A stretch of 50,501 nucleotides of DNA from Deltaproteobacteria bacterium (GCA_020062745.1 JAGUVT010000002.1:1-50501), one strand, 5' to 3'; positions 16,560-25,783 are shown, counted from the first letter of the stretch. The notes: a model not told the origin generated them from the letters alone. Program-made: numbers and translations.

Positions 16560-18392
16560 CTACCCCGCCTTCTCCCGCCTGTACTTCTTGAAATCCGGCA
16601 CGATGTTGGCGAGGGCGCTGAAAATATCATCTGCCGTGCAGAACAGAGTGTTTCTTGCAAGTTTAATCATTTCAGACTCCAGGGCCGACATTTCCACCAG
16701 GGGTTGCCTGGCCGTGTAGATCCGCTTGTGGCGAGTGGCGGATGAGCCTTCCTCGGCTGTAAGGATTTCCTCAAAGAGCTTCTCTCCCGGCCGGATGCCG
16801 GTAAATTTGATCGCTATATCCCTGTCGGGCTCCAGCCCGGACAGCTTGATCATATCCCGCGCCAGGTCCACGATCCTGACCGGCTCTCCCATGTCCAGGA
16901 TAAAAACCTCGCCCCCTTTGGCCATAGCGCCGGCCTGGATGACCAACTGCACCGCCTCGGGGATGGTCATGAAATAGCGCTTCATCTCCGGGTGGGTGAC
17001 GGTGACGGGGCCGCCTTCCTCGATTTGCCGCTGGAAGATCGGCGCCACGCTGCCTCTGCTCCCCAGCACATTGCCGAAGCGAACGGCGGTGAACCTGGTT
17101 GTGCTGATCTGGCTCATTTGTTGAATAATCAATTCGGCCATCCGTTTGGTGGCGCCCATCACGCCGGATGGGTTGACCGCCTTGTCGGTGGAAATCATGA
17201 CGAATATCTTTGTCCCTGCCGCGGCGGCTGCTTCGGCCACGTTCCGGGCACCGAAAACGTTTGTCTTCACGGACTCATCAGGATGCATCTCCATGAAGAA
17301 TACGTGTTTATGAGCGGCTGCGTGAAAAACCACGGCCGGCCTGTGTTTTCCAAATATGTGCTCGACCTTGGGTCTGTCCCTGACGTCGGCGATTTCAATG
17401 TCGACCGGTAAGTGCGGATACTTCCCCAGAAGCTCCAGCCAGATGCCGTGGATGCTGTTCTCACCATGCCCGAAGAGGACCAGTTTGCCCGGCCCGAATG
17501 CGGCAACCTGCCGGCACAGCTCGGAGCCGATGGAACCGCCGGCGCCGGTGACGAGGACGGTTTCCCCCCGCAGGTAGCCGGCGATTTCATTTAGATCGAG
17601 CCGCACCGGCTCCCGGCGCAGGAGGTCCTCCAACTGTACCGGGCGCAGGTGGTTTACCGACACCTGTCCGTCAATAATCTGGTACACGCCGGGCAGTATT
17701 TTCAACTCCGCCCCGGCGCCCCGGCAGATTTCTACGATTTCCCGGATCACCGTATTGCCCACGGAGGGCATGGCGATGATGACCAAGTCCACGCCGCAGC
17801 GCCTCACCACGTCGGGGATCCGGGAGCGGCCGCCAAGCACAGGCAGGCCGAGCACGGTCAGGTCCTGCTTGTTCTTGTCGTCATCAATAAAGCCCACCGG
17901 CTGGTAGGCGCCGTTATGAGATTTCAACTCCCTAGCCACCATTGTCCCCGCGTCCCCGGCACCGATGATCAGTACCCGGCGGCCCAGCCGGCGGCCGCCT
18001 GCCTTCATGCGCTCGACGTACATTCGCCAGGCCATCCTGGAGCCGCCGATGAGAAAGATGGTAAAAGCCCACATCAGTGCGGCCACGCTGCGGGGCAGAG
18101 AATAGTGAAGGAAATAGGCCAGGGTAACAACACCTAAGCTGCCGAGGGTGGAAGACTGGACGATGGCCACCAGTTCTCCCAGGCTGGCGTAGGCCCAGTC
18201 CCTGTTATACAATTTATGAGTGTAGAATATAGCCAGAAAGATCAATGTGCTGTATGGAACAAGACCGATAAAGGGATTCAAGTAAAAAATTACTTCTTCC
18301 AAATTGTTGAACCGGACGGCGAAAGCCGCAAATACAGCCAGATTCACCAGCACGGCGTCGCAGCAAAGAAGGTAGATTTTTCGGCAGTTCAT
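16560..18392 (-). CDS. Membrane-anchored nucleotide-sugar dehydratase/epimerase (CapD/PglF/WbpM type)
   Basis: 610 residues. Four hydrophobic helices (about 1-115) are followed by a Rossmann-like region (RRVLIIGAGDAGTMVAREL, about 140) and the catalytic SDR domain, with VTGAGGSIGSELCRQ (about 290), ISTDKAVNPSGVMGATKR and RFGNVLGSRGSV. Relatives are UDP-GlcNAc 4,6-dehydratases that open the routes to bacillosamine, quinovosamine or fucosamine sugars. In this family a Met-Lys pair replaces the usual Tyr-Lys, and VMGATK fits. The 4-keto product is a likely substrate for the DegT aminotransferase. GGGTG is seven bases before the ATG. Confidence 0.9.
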   Translation of the reverse strand: MNCRKIYLLCCDAVLVNLAVFAAFAVRFNNLEEVIFYLNPFIGLVPYSTLIFLAIFYTHKLYNRDWAYASLGELVAIVQSSTLGSLGVVTLAYFLHYSLPRSVAALMWAFTIFLIGGSRMAWRMYVERMKAGGRRLGRRVLIIGAGDAGTMVARELKSHNGAYQPVGFIDDDKNKQDLTVLGLPVLGGRSRIPDVVRRCGVDLVIIAMPSVGNTVIREIVEICRGAGAELKILPGVYQIIDGQVSVNHLRPVQLEDLLRREPVRLDLNEIAGYLRGETVLVTGAGGSIGSELCRQVAAFGPGKLVLFGHGENSIHGIWLELLGKYPHLPVDIEIADVRDRPKVEHIFGKHRPAVVFHAAAHKHVFFMEMHPDESVKTNVFGARNVAEAAAAAGTKIFVMISTDKAVNPSGVMGATKRMAELIIQQMSQISTTRFTAVRFGNVLGSRGSVAPIFQRQIEEGGPVTVTHPEMKRYFMTIPEAVQLVIQAGAMAKGGEVFILDMGEPVRIVDLARDMIKLSGLEPDRDIAIKFTGIRPGEKLFEEILTAEEGSSATRHKRIYTARQPLVEMSALESEMIKLARNTLFCTADDIFSALANIVPDFKKYRREKAG

Positions 18393-18473
18393 ATACTTTC
18401 ACCCGTTTCTCACAACCAGCCGGCAGCGTTTCCGCAATACAAGCAGAGGTGACTTTGTTAAATTATTGCCCAG

Positions 18474-19202
18474 TCAAAGTATAACCTCTTTTGAAGACCT
18501 GTCCTTCCCTTCATAATAATAGTAATAGCGGGAGTCCTCGCCGTTCATCTTTACCTCGTTCAGTATTACGCCGATAATGCGGGCGCTGGCTTTTTCCAGT
18601 TGGGCTTTGGCGTCCCTGGCCATATCTATCCGGGTACTGCCGGACTTTACCACCAGCACCACGCCATCCACCACCGGAGCCAGCACGGCTGCGTCGGTGA
18701 CAGCAACAACCGGCGGCGCTTCGATCAGCACCCTGTCGTACTGCCCGGCAATTTCCCCCAAAAGAGACTTCATTTTTTGCGAGCCGAGCAGTTCAGACGG
18801 ATTGGGCGGGACAGGGCCGCTGGTCAAAACCCACAGGTTCTCCACACCGGTGGAGCAAACAACATCCGGCAACTCCAGATCCTGGGCCAGCAAATTGGTA
18901 AGACCGTGGTGGTTATCCACTTCAAAGTATCTGTGCAGAACCGGTTTCCTCAAGTCACAGTCTATAATGAGGACGCGACTGCCGGCCTGGGCCGTAACCA
19001 CGCCCAGGTTAGCCGTCACGGTAGACTTGCCGTCCCCGGGGCCGACGCTGGCTACCAGCAACGTCCGACAGGGCCGCTCCAGAGCGGCAAAAGTGATGTT
19101 GGTGCGCAGCGCCCGGAAAGATTCGGCAACCGGCGACTTCGGCTGGGTAAAGGCATAGAGATTTTCCTCTCTGTTTTTGTGCCTGCTTCTGGATAAATTC
19201 AT
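18474..19202 (-). CDS. CpsD/CapB-family bacterial tyrosine kinase
   Basis: 242 residues of BY-kinase. Walker A is VGPGDGKSTVTANL (about residue 55), Walker A' VLIIDCDLRKP, and Walker B VLIEAPPV. The C-terminus has five consecutive tyrosines (RYYYYYEG), the cluster that is autophosphorylated. The membrane activator is the separate Wzz-like protein encoded just upstream, the split arrangement usual in Gram-positive bacteria. The antagonist phosphatase would be the PHP-domain protein at 25821-26567. It regulates assembly or length of the polysaccharide. The second Walker A residue is Asp where many relatives have Glu. Confidence 0.9.
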   Translation of the reverse strand: MNLSRSRHKNREENLYAFTQPKSPVAESFRALRTNITFAALERPCRTLLVASVGPGDGKSTVTANLGVVTAQAGSRVLIIDCDLRKPVLHRYFEVDNHHGLTNLLAQDLELPDVVCSTGVENLWVLTSGPVPPNPSELLGSQKMKSLLGEIAGQYDRVLIEAPPVVAVTDAAVLAPVVDGVVLVVKSGSTRIDMARDAKAQLEKASARIIGVILNEVKMNGEDSRYYYYYEGKDRSSKEVIL

Positions 19203-19219
19203 TTACCTGCCTCGCTCCT

Positions 19220-20530
19220 TTAAAATTGCTTCGCGGCCGGTATAGTCCCCAGAACAGGTAACTCCAGGTGCCGGGCTACATCTTCGGGAGTCTTGATAGT
19301 GTTATCCAGGTACTCCAGGACAAAGGCCAGCATTACCGAAGCCATTAATCCCAGGACAAAAGCCATGGCCATATTCAGCTTTTTCTTGGGCCTCACCGGC
19401 TCAACCGGCGCCATTGCCGGAGAAACCACCACCAGGCTGGTGTTGCCCAGATCAATAGAACGGGCAATCTGAGTCTGGGTAGTCTTATCCGCCAGGAGAT
19501 TACGGGTGCCTTCCAGGCGCTTCACTTCGGCCTGGAGACGCTCCTGTCCGGCTCTCTTGGAGGCCAGCTCGGCCTGAATCTGATCCACCTGGTTTTTCAA
19601 GCCGGCCGCCACTTCTTGCGCCGCTGCCATCTGGGCCTCCTTTTCGGCCAGAGCCATCTTCTTCTCGTTAAGCTTTTCAGTCAGGGCGGTATAAGCCGGA
19701 TTAATTTCCTCACTCCGCACTACCTTGCCCTGAAGCTGGTCATACTTCTGCGTAGTGATGGTTTTCTGAGTAGCAGCCAGGCTTTCTTCCAGACTGGCCT
19801 TCGCCGCCAACATCTGCTGCATCTCCACCCGCCCCTGGCCCAACTCTGTCTGGTACCTGTTCAGATCCTGGGAACGGGCGGTGAACTCCTGCTCCAGGTA
19901 GGCAATACCCCGCGGTTCAGAGTTGAATTTTCTCAGTTCTTCAACCGCTTTACTTAAATCTTTTTCAGTAATTGCTTGCTGGTCCTGCATGAACTTGACG
20001 GACCGCTCCATCTGTTCCCTGTTTTTTTCCGAGATCAACTCCAGGAACTCACTGCTCAAGGTATTGGCAACATCTGCAGCCAGGTTGGGATCGCTACCGC
20101 TTACTATCACCTCGATCAGGTTGCTGTCCTTAGCCGTTGCAGCCCTGATCTGACCGGCCAGGGTGCGGGCGGTATAGCCCCGCTCACCAAGCTGCAATTT
20201 GTCGATAACCCGCTGCAGCAGAGCTTCGCTCTTGATCTGCCCTACATAGGTATTCATGGTCAGGACAGGAATACGGGATACGGTGTTAACTACCGAACCC
20301 GTATCGTTACCCTGGTTAACCACCTGTTGCTTGTCCGCCGCCTGAGTGACCAGCAGGAGAGTACCGGCTTCGTAGCCCGGAGGCAGGACGAAAAAGCTCA
20401 AAATACCGCCGGTCAGGAGAAAAAGCAGCGTTACCAGGATAATCAGCAAGCGCCGTTTGTGCAGAATTTTGAGATAGGAGCGCAGGTCGATGACCTGTTC
20501 TTCCGTTACTTCCGGGGTTTGTTTGTTCAC
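19220..20530 (-). CDS. Wzz/CpsC-like chain-length determinant and kinase adaptor
   Basis: 436 residues. A cytoplasmic N-terminus leads to helix 1 (about 30-52), a long extracytoplasmic part with heptad-rich coiled coil (about 190-345), then the proline-rich PAMAPVEPVRPKKK and helix 2 (about 385-405), with a short cytoplasmic tail ending near TPEDVARHLELPVLGTIP. No kinase domain is fused. These proteins set polymer length and activate the tyrosine kinase through the cytoplasmic tail. The kinase gene follows after 17 bases. GTG start with GAGG seven bases upstream. Confidence 0.9.
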   Translation of the reverse strand: MNKQTPEVTEEQVIDLRSYLKILHKRRLLIILVTLLFLLTGGILSFFVLPPGYEAGTLLLVTQAADKQQVVNQGNDTGSVVNTVSRIPVLTMNTYVGQIKSEALLQRVIDKLQLGERGYTARTLAGQIRAATAKDSNLIEVIVSGSDPNLAADVANTLSSEFLELISEKNREQMERSVKFMQDQQAITEKDLSKAVEELRKFNSEPRGIAYLEQEFTARSQDLNRYQTELGQGRVEMQQMLAAKASLEESLAATQKTITTQKYDQLQGKVVRSEEINPAYTALTEKLNEKKMALAEKEAQMAAAQEVAAGLKNQVDQIQAELASKRAGQERLQAEVKRLEGTRNLLADKTTQTQIARSIDLGNTSLVVVSPAMAPVEPVRPKKKLNMAMAFVLGLMASVMLAFVLEYLDNTIKTPEDVARHLELPVLGTIPAAKQF

Positions 20531-20552
20531 AGGTTGTCCTCTCCTTATATAC

Positions 20553-22934
20553 TTAAAAGATCGGCGGCAGAATCAGGAGTTCCTGATATGACTTCCTGAT
20601 ACCGGCGCTTTGTTTTTCCATCTCAGCAAGCAAAGCCTGCGCTTCCCGTCCCTCGCCTAACCGGTGGTAAGCGGCGGCCAACCAGAACTTCGCTTCGGCG
20701 CCTACTTTCTCATCACGGGAAGCATCCTGCAGCGACTGCCGGGCCTCGGCGTAGCGGCCGGAGAGGTACTGGGCCTGACCGGCAGCCAACTGCACCCCCG
20801 GGGTAAGAGGCGGAAGATCGCCCTTTGCATAGCGGCGGGAGCTTTTCTTCACCTCCGCGCTTTTTTCCGCCATTATCTGCGGTACCGCCATAGCCCGGTC
20901 CAGGTAGACCCTGGCCTGCTCCACCCTGGCCCGCTCCAGGTTCTGACGGGCGGCGGCTATGCAGACACGCCCCAGGATTTCGTAGTTGCCGGGCAGCAGG
21001 GGATTGGTTTGGAGCATCGCTTCGGCTTCCCGCGCCGCCAGGTCTGCTTCTTTCAGCAGCAGATAAACGTTGACCAGGTTGGCCCGCACCTGGGGGTTGT
21101 AGGGCTCGGCGAGAGCAGCTTTCTGAGCCTGGGCTAGGGCCCGAAAATGCTTTGCCGCATCATCCTTCTTTAAGGCCTGTACAGCGTAGACCTGAGCCAG
21201 GTCCGCCGGGTAGCTGGCCGTAAGGGGATCAAGGCGAACGGCCGCCATATAATAGCGCTCGGCAGCATCCAGGTCGCTCTTGAGCACGGCCCGGGCGCCC
21301 AGGGCGCCTTTAATCCCGGCGGCGTGCAGGGAAGCTGCCGGCACAAAGAGCAAAGCCGCCCCCAGGGTAGCCGCCACGGCGGTCAGGGCCAGTCGCCGCC
21401 CGGTAGGATAGGGAACACCCGTATCTCTTGAACCGGCGGTTCTTTTCGTCAGACCTTCGCCGGCCCGGACGGCCCCGAAAAGCGCCCACAGCAGGATGCC
21501 CAGGGCCGCAAAGGACAGATCAAAGTCGAAGGCGCTGTGCACGCCAAGAGTGAAGGCGGCCACTGCTGCAGCCCACAGGGAGATCCAGACGCCCCCCTCC
21601 CGGCCGGTACGGCGCCATAACCTGACTACCAGACAAACAAAACAGCCCCACAAGACCAGGACGGCCAGGAGCCCGAGAGTTCCGGCCTCAACCAGAGTCT
21701 GGGCAAAATAATTGTGCGCCTCGGTAGTCCAGTACAGGTCGGATTGGTACCGGTGATAGAGAGCGTTCCATCCGCCCCCGCCGGCGCCGGTAAGGGGATA
21801 GTCGGCTGCAATCTTCAGTGCGTCGCTGGTAATCACCAGCCGTTCCGGCAGGGAAGTGCTCTGGTTGACGATGGTTTCCGCCTGCTGGGCCACCCGGACG
21901 GGCAGTACCGCAAACAGAACTGACGGCAATGTGGAGGCAACATAGATCAGGTAAAAGGAGACTACCACAGCCAGGTACAAAAACCCACAGGCCGCGACCA
22001 AACGCCGGGTGCGATCTTCGATCCCGTCACGTCCCAACCAGAGGCCGAGGCGGTGGTACGCGTATTGCAAAACCGCCGTCACCGCTGCCAGAACCAGGAG
22101 ATACATCAAAGCCTCGCGGCCGTGTCCGGCCAGTACCCGGGGCAGAAACAGATAGGTGGCCGCCAGGCCGCAACCCAGGAAGATAATCAGATGATAAGCG
22201 GCCCGCCAGCGGTAGGCCCCGGGCAGGCCGGCAAAAAGGGTCGCAAGACCGAGGGGATAGACAATCCACCCGCCGCGAGAGAGGGTGCTCAGCAATACCA
22301 CCAGCAGGAGAAAGTTACCGACAGCGTAAAACACTTTTGGGAAAGCCCTTTCTGATTTCACCGAAAGGGCCAGACCCACTATACTGAACACTACCATATA
22401 GGCAGCCAAAGCATTCTCGTATTGGAAGGTGGAAGCAATTTCCGGCCCGCTGAAAACACCGGGGAACCTGGAGTAACCAGCAGCGGCAACCAGCCCGATG
22501 ACGGCTACGCCCGTGGCGGCGGCAAAGCAAACCGCCAGCAGGCGGTCGAGGTCTTTTTCTTTTTGTACCGCTCGAACAACAATCCAGTAAACCATGAAAT
22601 AGTTGATGACTTTTAAAAGCTCCCCCACCGCCGGGCGCAGGTGTACCGCCGTAAGAAGGGAAAGGGCATAGGCCGCGATAAGCGCAACCACAGCGTAGTC
22701 CAGGGGAAAACGCAGAAAAGAAATCTCCCGGCGCAGTACCTGGTCATACCAGGCCAGAGCAAACACCGCGGCGGTAAGCATGTGCGCTTCCAGCAGTTCC
22801 GGCTGGAAGAAAAGTCCGCGCAGGAACGGGGAAGCAAAAAGGAGTACGAAAAGGCCTCCCACAAAAAAGGGGCGCAGGTTCAGGTAAAGAATCGGATGTG
22901 GTTTGGTTTGAACAGTCGCAGTGGACAACAGCAA
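20553..22934 (-). CDS. O-antigen ligase-domain membrane protein with C-terminal TPR repeats
   Basis: 793 residues. About a dozen hydrophobic segments fill the first 500 residues; the extracytoplasmic loop contains GAGGGGWNALYHRYQ and TEAHNYFAQTLVEAGTLGL, matching the Wzy/WaaL-type (PF04932) signature. After residue 550 come several tetratricopeptide-like repeats (AAERYYMAAVRLDP, ARQSLQDASRDEK). Such proteins are common in Gram-positive genomes and may polymerise or transfer surface glycans; the TPR part suggests a partner. The TTG at 22934 lies three bases from GGGG; TTG at 22928 would be at better distance, so the first two codons are uncertain. First gene of the locus on this strand. Confidence 0.82.
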   Translation of the reverse strand: MLLSTATVQTKPHPILYLNLRPFFVGGLFVLLFASPFLRGLFFQPELLEAHMLTAAVFALAWYDQVLRREISFLRFPLDYAVVALIAAYALSLLTAVHLRPAVGELLKVINYFMVYWIVVRAVQKEKDLDRLLAVCFAAATGVAVIGLVAAAGYSRFPGVFSGPEIASTFQYENALAAYMVVFSIVGLALSVKSERAFPKVFYAVGNFLLLVVLLSTLSRGGWIVYPLGLATLFAGLPGAYRWRAAYHLIIFLGCGLAATYLFLPRVLAGHGREALMYLLVLAAVTAVLQYAYHRLGLWLGRDGIEDRTRRLVAACGFLYLAVVVSFYLIYVASTLPSVLFAVLPVRVAQQAETIVNQSTSLPERLVITSDALKIAADYPLTGAGGGGWNALYHRYQSDLYWTTEAHNYFAQTLVEAGTLGLLAVLVLWGCFVCLVVRLWRRTGREGGVWISLWAAAVAAFTLGVHSAFDFDLSFAALGILLWALFGAVRAGEGLTKRTAGSRDTGVPYPTGRRLALTAVAATLGAALLFVPAASLHAAGIKGALGARAVLKSDLDAAERYYMAAVRLDPLTASYPADLAQVYAVQALKKDDAAKHFRALAQAQKAALAEPYNPQVRANLVNVYLLLKEADLAAREAEAMLQTNPLLPGNYEILGRVCIAAARQNLERARVEQARVYLDRAMAVPQIMAEKSAEVKKSSRRYAKGDLPPLTPGVQLAAGQAQYLSGRYAEARQSLQDASRDEKVGAEAKFWLAAAYHRLGEGREAQALLAEMEKQSAGIRKSYQELLILPPIF

Positions 22935-23175
22935 TTACCCCGGTTATCATTTGATGAGAAAAAAGAAGTTATATTTTAACTCTGTTTCCATAACCGAACC
23001 ATTTAGACCATTCGACAAAAACAAACATATTCCTGTTTGTAATAATTAATTTCTTACCTGTTTCGATAATAAGTTTCGGAAAAAGAATTTTTTTTGGGGG
23101 GCACATTTAAAAATATTCTTCTTTTCTTTCTGCAGGAAGAAAAAGCACTTTCGGCGGCAAATTTTCACCCGGACA
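22935..23175 (-). other. Gene-free AT-rich leader upstream of the polysaccharide locus
   Basis: No convincing coding frame. On the minus strand this is the leader of the 20553-22934 gene. It holds an inverted repeat ACAAAC/GTTTGT with an eight-base spacer at 23021-23040, and a TAAAAT that could be a -10 box near 22980 but with no good -35. A promoter for the polysaccharide operon is expected here; I cannot place it firmly. Confidence 0.4.
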
Positions 23176-23211
23176 TAAAAACCCCCGCCGCCGTTAACCG
23201 GCAGCAGGGGC
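23176..23211 (-). terminator. Terminator after the DUF5615 gene (copy 1 of a duplicated hairpin)
   Basis: On the minus strand a GCCCCTGC/GCGGGGG stem with an inner GCCG/CGGC stem and a TTAA-containing loop is followed by TTTTT. It lies 27 bases after the DUF5615 stop. Its 30-base core (23182-23211) is identical to that at 23901-23930. Confidence 0.75.
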
Positions 23212-23237
23212 ATCGACTTCCGGGGCGTATTCAATTT

Positions 23238-23609
23238 TCATCGCCCGTTTTTCCCCCTTGAGCGTCCTGACCATACGCTTTTTACATTATCCCGCATGAT
23301 TACCAATAGTCCCGGCCATTCATCCACCGCAAATTGATTAATAGCCTGCATCACGCGATCATGAATTTTGCGTCTATTCGGCTGACGAAGACGCACGATT
23401 AAAATACCATAATGCTGTTCATTCCGACAGTTTGTAAATCCCTTGTCTGTAGTAGCCAGTAAGCACTTTTGGCGTTGAACTATTTTCCAAAGTTTATCGT
23501 CAGAGATACCCTCTTTTGGCGTGCCCCGGTTATCGAAAACAGTATGACCCATTTTTCGCAAGGCTTGAACGGTCATAAAAGGGATATTTTCATCTACATA
23601 AATATTCAT
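23238..23609 (-). CDS. DUF5615-family PIN-like toxin
   Basis: 123 residues. The acidic residues of a PIN-like nuclease are visible in MNIYVDENIP (Asp6, Glu7) and in ATTDKGF (about residue 54). Proteins of this family are predicted ribonuclease toxins paired with DUF433 antitoxins. The ATG shares an ATGA with the stop codon of the antitoxin gene, the usual antitoxin-first order. The C-terminus is basic. A terminator follows directly. Confidence 0.85.
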   Translation of the reverse strand: MNIYVDENIPFMTVQALRKMGHTVFDNRGTPKEGISDDKLWKIVQRQKCLLATTDKGFTNCRNEQHYGILIVRLRQPNRRKIHDRVMQAINQFAVDEWPGLLVIMRDNVKSVWSGRSRGKNGR

Positions 23610-23848
23610 GCTCTATCTATAACCTCAATCGGAGTAAGATTCTCTTCAGTAAGTAAAGCAGCATAGTCAAGACAGGCAAGAATATCCTCACGTTCGAGTG
23701 ACGGATATTCACATAGAAGTTCTTCAATGGTATCCCCATTAGCCAACATTCCGATGATTTGATGTACGGGGATACGGGTACCCTTAATACAGGCCTGCCC
23801 ATGACAAACAGCCGGATCAATCAAAATACGGTTAACCACCATCAACAC
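23606..23848 (-). CDS. DUF433-family antitoxin
   Basis: 80 residues with the family signature: RILIDPAVCHGQACIKGTRI, then the VHQIIGMLANGDTIEELL helix pair and YPSLEREDILACLDYA, a winged-helix DNA-binding fold. It should neutralise the DUF5615 protein and probably represses its own promoter. Start at 23848 follows GGAGGTG; an internal ATG two codons on is possible. The pair stands alone between two copies of the same terminator. Confidence 0.85.
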   Translation of the reverse strand: MLMVVNRILIDPAVCHGQACIKGTRIPVHQIIGMLANGDTIEELLCEYPSLEREDILACLDYAALLTEENLTPIEVIDRA

Positions 23849-23892
23849 CTCCTACCAGGATTATACCACAGCAAAATCTAGCTGCAAGAACA

Positions 23893-23935
23893 TTTAAAAG
23901 CCCCCGCCGCCGTTAACCGGCAGCAGGGGCTTTTC
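23893..23935 (-). terminator. Terminator after the SLH-protein gene (copy 2 of the duplicated hairpin)
   Basis: On the minus strand AAAAGCCCC pairs with GGGGCTTTT, with an inner GCCG/CGGC stem, giving a long stem ending in a T-rich tail (CTTTTAAAT). It lies about 25 bases after the SLH gene stop. The core is identical to 23182-23211. Confidence 0.85.
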
Positions 23936-23959
23936 TACCAACTGGATTTCGTATTTTGT

Positions 23960-25735
23960 TTACAGGACGCCGATGGCAGCCAGCAGCCGCTTGAGCATGA
24001 CCACGCCCTCGGCCCGGGTGGCGTTGGACGCCGGAACGTAGAGGTCTTCAGCCCGGCCCTGCACGATGCTTTCTTTCACGGCCAGCGCCGCGGCATCCCT
24101 GGCCCAGTCGCCGATTTCATCCGCATCGGAGAACCCGGCCAGGACGGCAGCTACTTCGGCCGGCGACAGGGCCGCCGCCTTGCCGCCAAAGGCCAGCGCA
24201 CGGGTCACCATGACGGCCATTTCCTGGCGGGTGATCAGTTGCCCCGGACGGAAGGCGCCGTCCTCATAACCCTTCACCAGACCGGCTTTGGCTGCAGCAG
24301 CCACCGCACCAGCAAACCAGTCGCCTTCCTGCACGTCGGCAAACCGCCCGGCGGCATTCCTATCCTCGGCAAGATTCAGGGCTCGCTGGATAAACGCCGC
24401 AAACTGCGCCCGGGTTATGTTCAAGTCCGGCCCGAAGGTGGTATCGGTAATGCCCCTGGCGATGTGCCTGGCGGCCATCAATTCCACGTCGGCTCTGGAC
24501 CAGTGCCCGGCAAGATCCGCAAAGGTTTTTTCGTAGGCCATCACGGCGTATTTGCTGAAGGAACTCAACGCCACGGTGACGGACTTGTTTGCCTTGTCCA
24601 CTTTACCGCCCACGTAGTCCCAGGCCCCGGCAGCTTCGTTGTAGCGGTAGACACCCAGCCTGTCCTCGGAGGAGCCGGCCAGCCCGGCCGGATCGTAAGG
24701 CAACTCAACCGTAACCGGTTTGTTAAAGCTGTGGATACCGCCCTTGTCCACACCGTCTGCCAGCACCCGAACGTTAATTTCGTAAACGGCGCCGGCGATC
24801 TTCAGCGCAGCGCCGGCGGCGCCGGAGAACCGGCTTTCGTCCACCCTGCTGATCTCGAACTTCACCGTAGCATTCTGCCCGGCAAAAGGCGCGAGATCAA
24901 GGGTTCCCGGCGCAAAGGTCAGCTCGACTCCGCCGAAGGACACAACCACGTCCTTACCGGCGGCAGAGATTTCAGCAAGCTGTTCCACGGCAACCAGGAC
25001 CTCCGCATTGTCGACACCGGCAGCAGCCGGCACGGCCAGTTCCACTTGCTTCACCTCCGGGTCGGCAAGAAGAACGTCAATCTTAGCCGGATCCACCTTC
25101 AAGGTGGAGGTGTCGCCCGCGGTGGTTACGGTGCCGGTATTGGTTTCGACAGTATCGGTAGTAGCAGGATATGGAGAGGGAGTTCCGCCACCGCCTCCAC
25201 CGCCGCCCTGGGGTGGCGGCGCCTCCAGGTCCAGGGTGATGGAAGCGAGCATATTGCTGTTGCTGTATATATTGAGAGTATAGTCGGCGGCGGCGCCCGT
25301 ATTCAGCCCCGCGCTGTAGACCCAGTGGTACACGAACTGATAGACATAATAGACGGTGCCGGAAACCTCGCCGTACACTTTGTAGACGGCGCTGGTGATA
25401 CCGGACGGGTCCAGGTTGCCGATACCCAGGATCTCCAGCACAATGTTATCGAAGCTGTCCGGTGTGAGCACCTGCACCGTGATGTCTACCGTATCCCCGG
25501 CTGCGTTGGTAACCAGTTTAGCCGTTCCGCCGTCTTTAACCCAGTTGCCGTCTTTGTCTTTTACGGCCGCCGGGTCGGCGAGGTCCACATGGGTTACCAG
25601 CGAGCTATCTTCTGTAGGAGTCACGGCCGCAGCGGTTCTGGGAAGTGCACCGAAGGTAAAGGTGGCGAGGAAGGTCAGAAACACCACTAAAGAGATGTTG
25701 CCGACCAGGGTGCGGTTTTTGTAAAGTAAGCCCAT
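23960..25735 (-). CDS. S-layer homology (SLH) domain surface protein
   Basis: 591 residues with a signal peptide: basic start, hydrophobic core about 12-30, cleavage likely after ALPRTAAA. A beta-rich N-terminal part (about 40-170) is followed by a Pro/Gly linker with eight consecutive glycines (about 175-190), a second beta-rich region, and three SLH domains at the C-terminus (about 405-455, 470-520, 535-588). FADLAGHWS, FADVQEGDWF and DEIGDWARDAA mark their starts. SLH repeats bind pyruvylated secondary cell-wall polymer and hold the protein on the cell surface. Own promoter upstream (25784-25813) and terminator downstream. GC-rich; the long frame on the other strand is a shadow. Confidence 0.92.
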   Translation of the reverse strand: MGLLYKNRTLVGNISLVVFLTFLATFTFGALPRTAAAVTPTEDSSLVTHVDLADPAAVKDKDGNWVKDGGTAKLVTNAAGDTVDITVQVLTPDSFDNIVLEILGIGNLDPSGITSAVYKVYGEVSGTVYYVYQFVYHWVYSAGLNTGAAADYTLNIYSNSNMLASITLDLEAPPPQGGGGGGGGTPSPYPATTDTVETNTGTVTTAGDTSTLKVDPAKIDVLLADPEVKQVELAVPAAAGVDNAEVLVAVEQLAEISAAGKDVVVSFGGVELTFAPGTLDLAPFAGQNATVKFEISRVDESRFSGAAGAALKIAGAVYEINVRVLADGVDKGGIHSFNKPVTVELPYDPAGLAGSSEDRLGVYRYNEAAGAWDYVGGKVDKANKSVTVALSSFSKYAVMAYEKTFADLAGHWSRADVELMAARHIARGITDTTFGPDLNITRAQFAAFIQRALNLAEDRNAAGRFADVQEGDWFAGAVAAAAKAGLVKGYEDGAFRPGQLITRQEMAVMVTRALAFGGKAAALSPAEVAAVLAGFSDADEIGDWARDAAALAVKESIVQGRAEDLYVPASNATRAEGVVMLKRLLAAIGVL

Positions 25736-25783
25736 TTCCTTGTTTCACCTCCTTCCCCGGCAGGATGTACAATCATCATAGAA

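Larger units (their letters stand above)
23182..23930. repeat. Pair of identical 30-bp direct repeats flanking the toxin-antitoxin genes
   Basis: Bases 23182-23211 and 23901-23930 are the same, starting with CCCCCGCCGCCG and ending with GCAGCAGGGGC. Each is the stem-loop of a terminator. They lie 719 bases apart in the same orientation, with only the DUF433/DUF5615 pair between them. The bases outside the core differ. Confidence 0.9.

Noticed and set aside
23046-23234. 62-codon frame in the gap left of the DUF5615 gene
   Set aside because: It runs through the duplicated terminator and has no ribosome site.
24239-25690. 483-codon open frame on the plus strand opposite the SLH-protein gene
   Set aside because: No ribosome site or family features. 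The minus-strand gene has signal peptide and SLH domains; the frame is open because of high GC at third codon positions.
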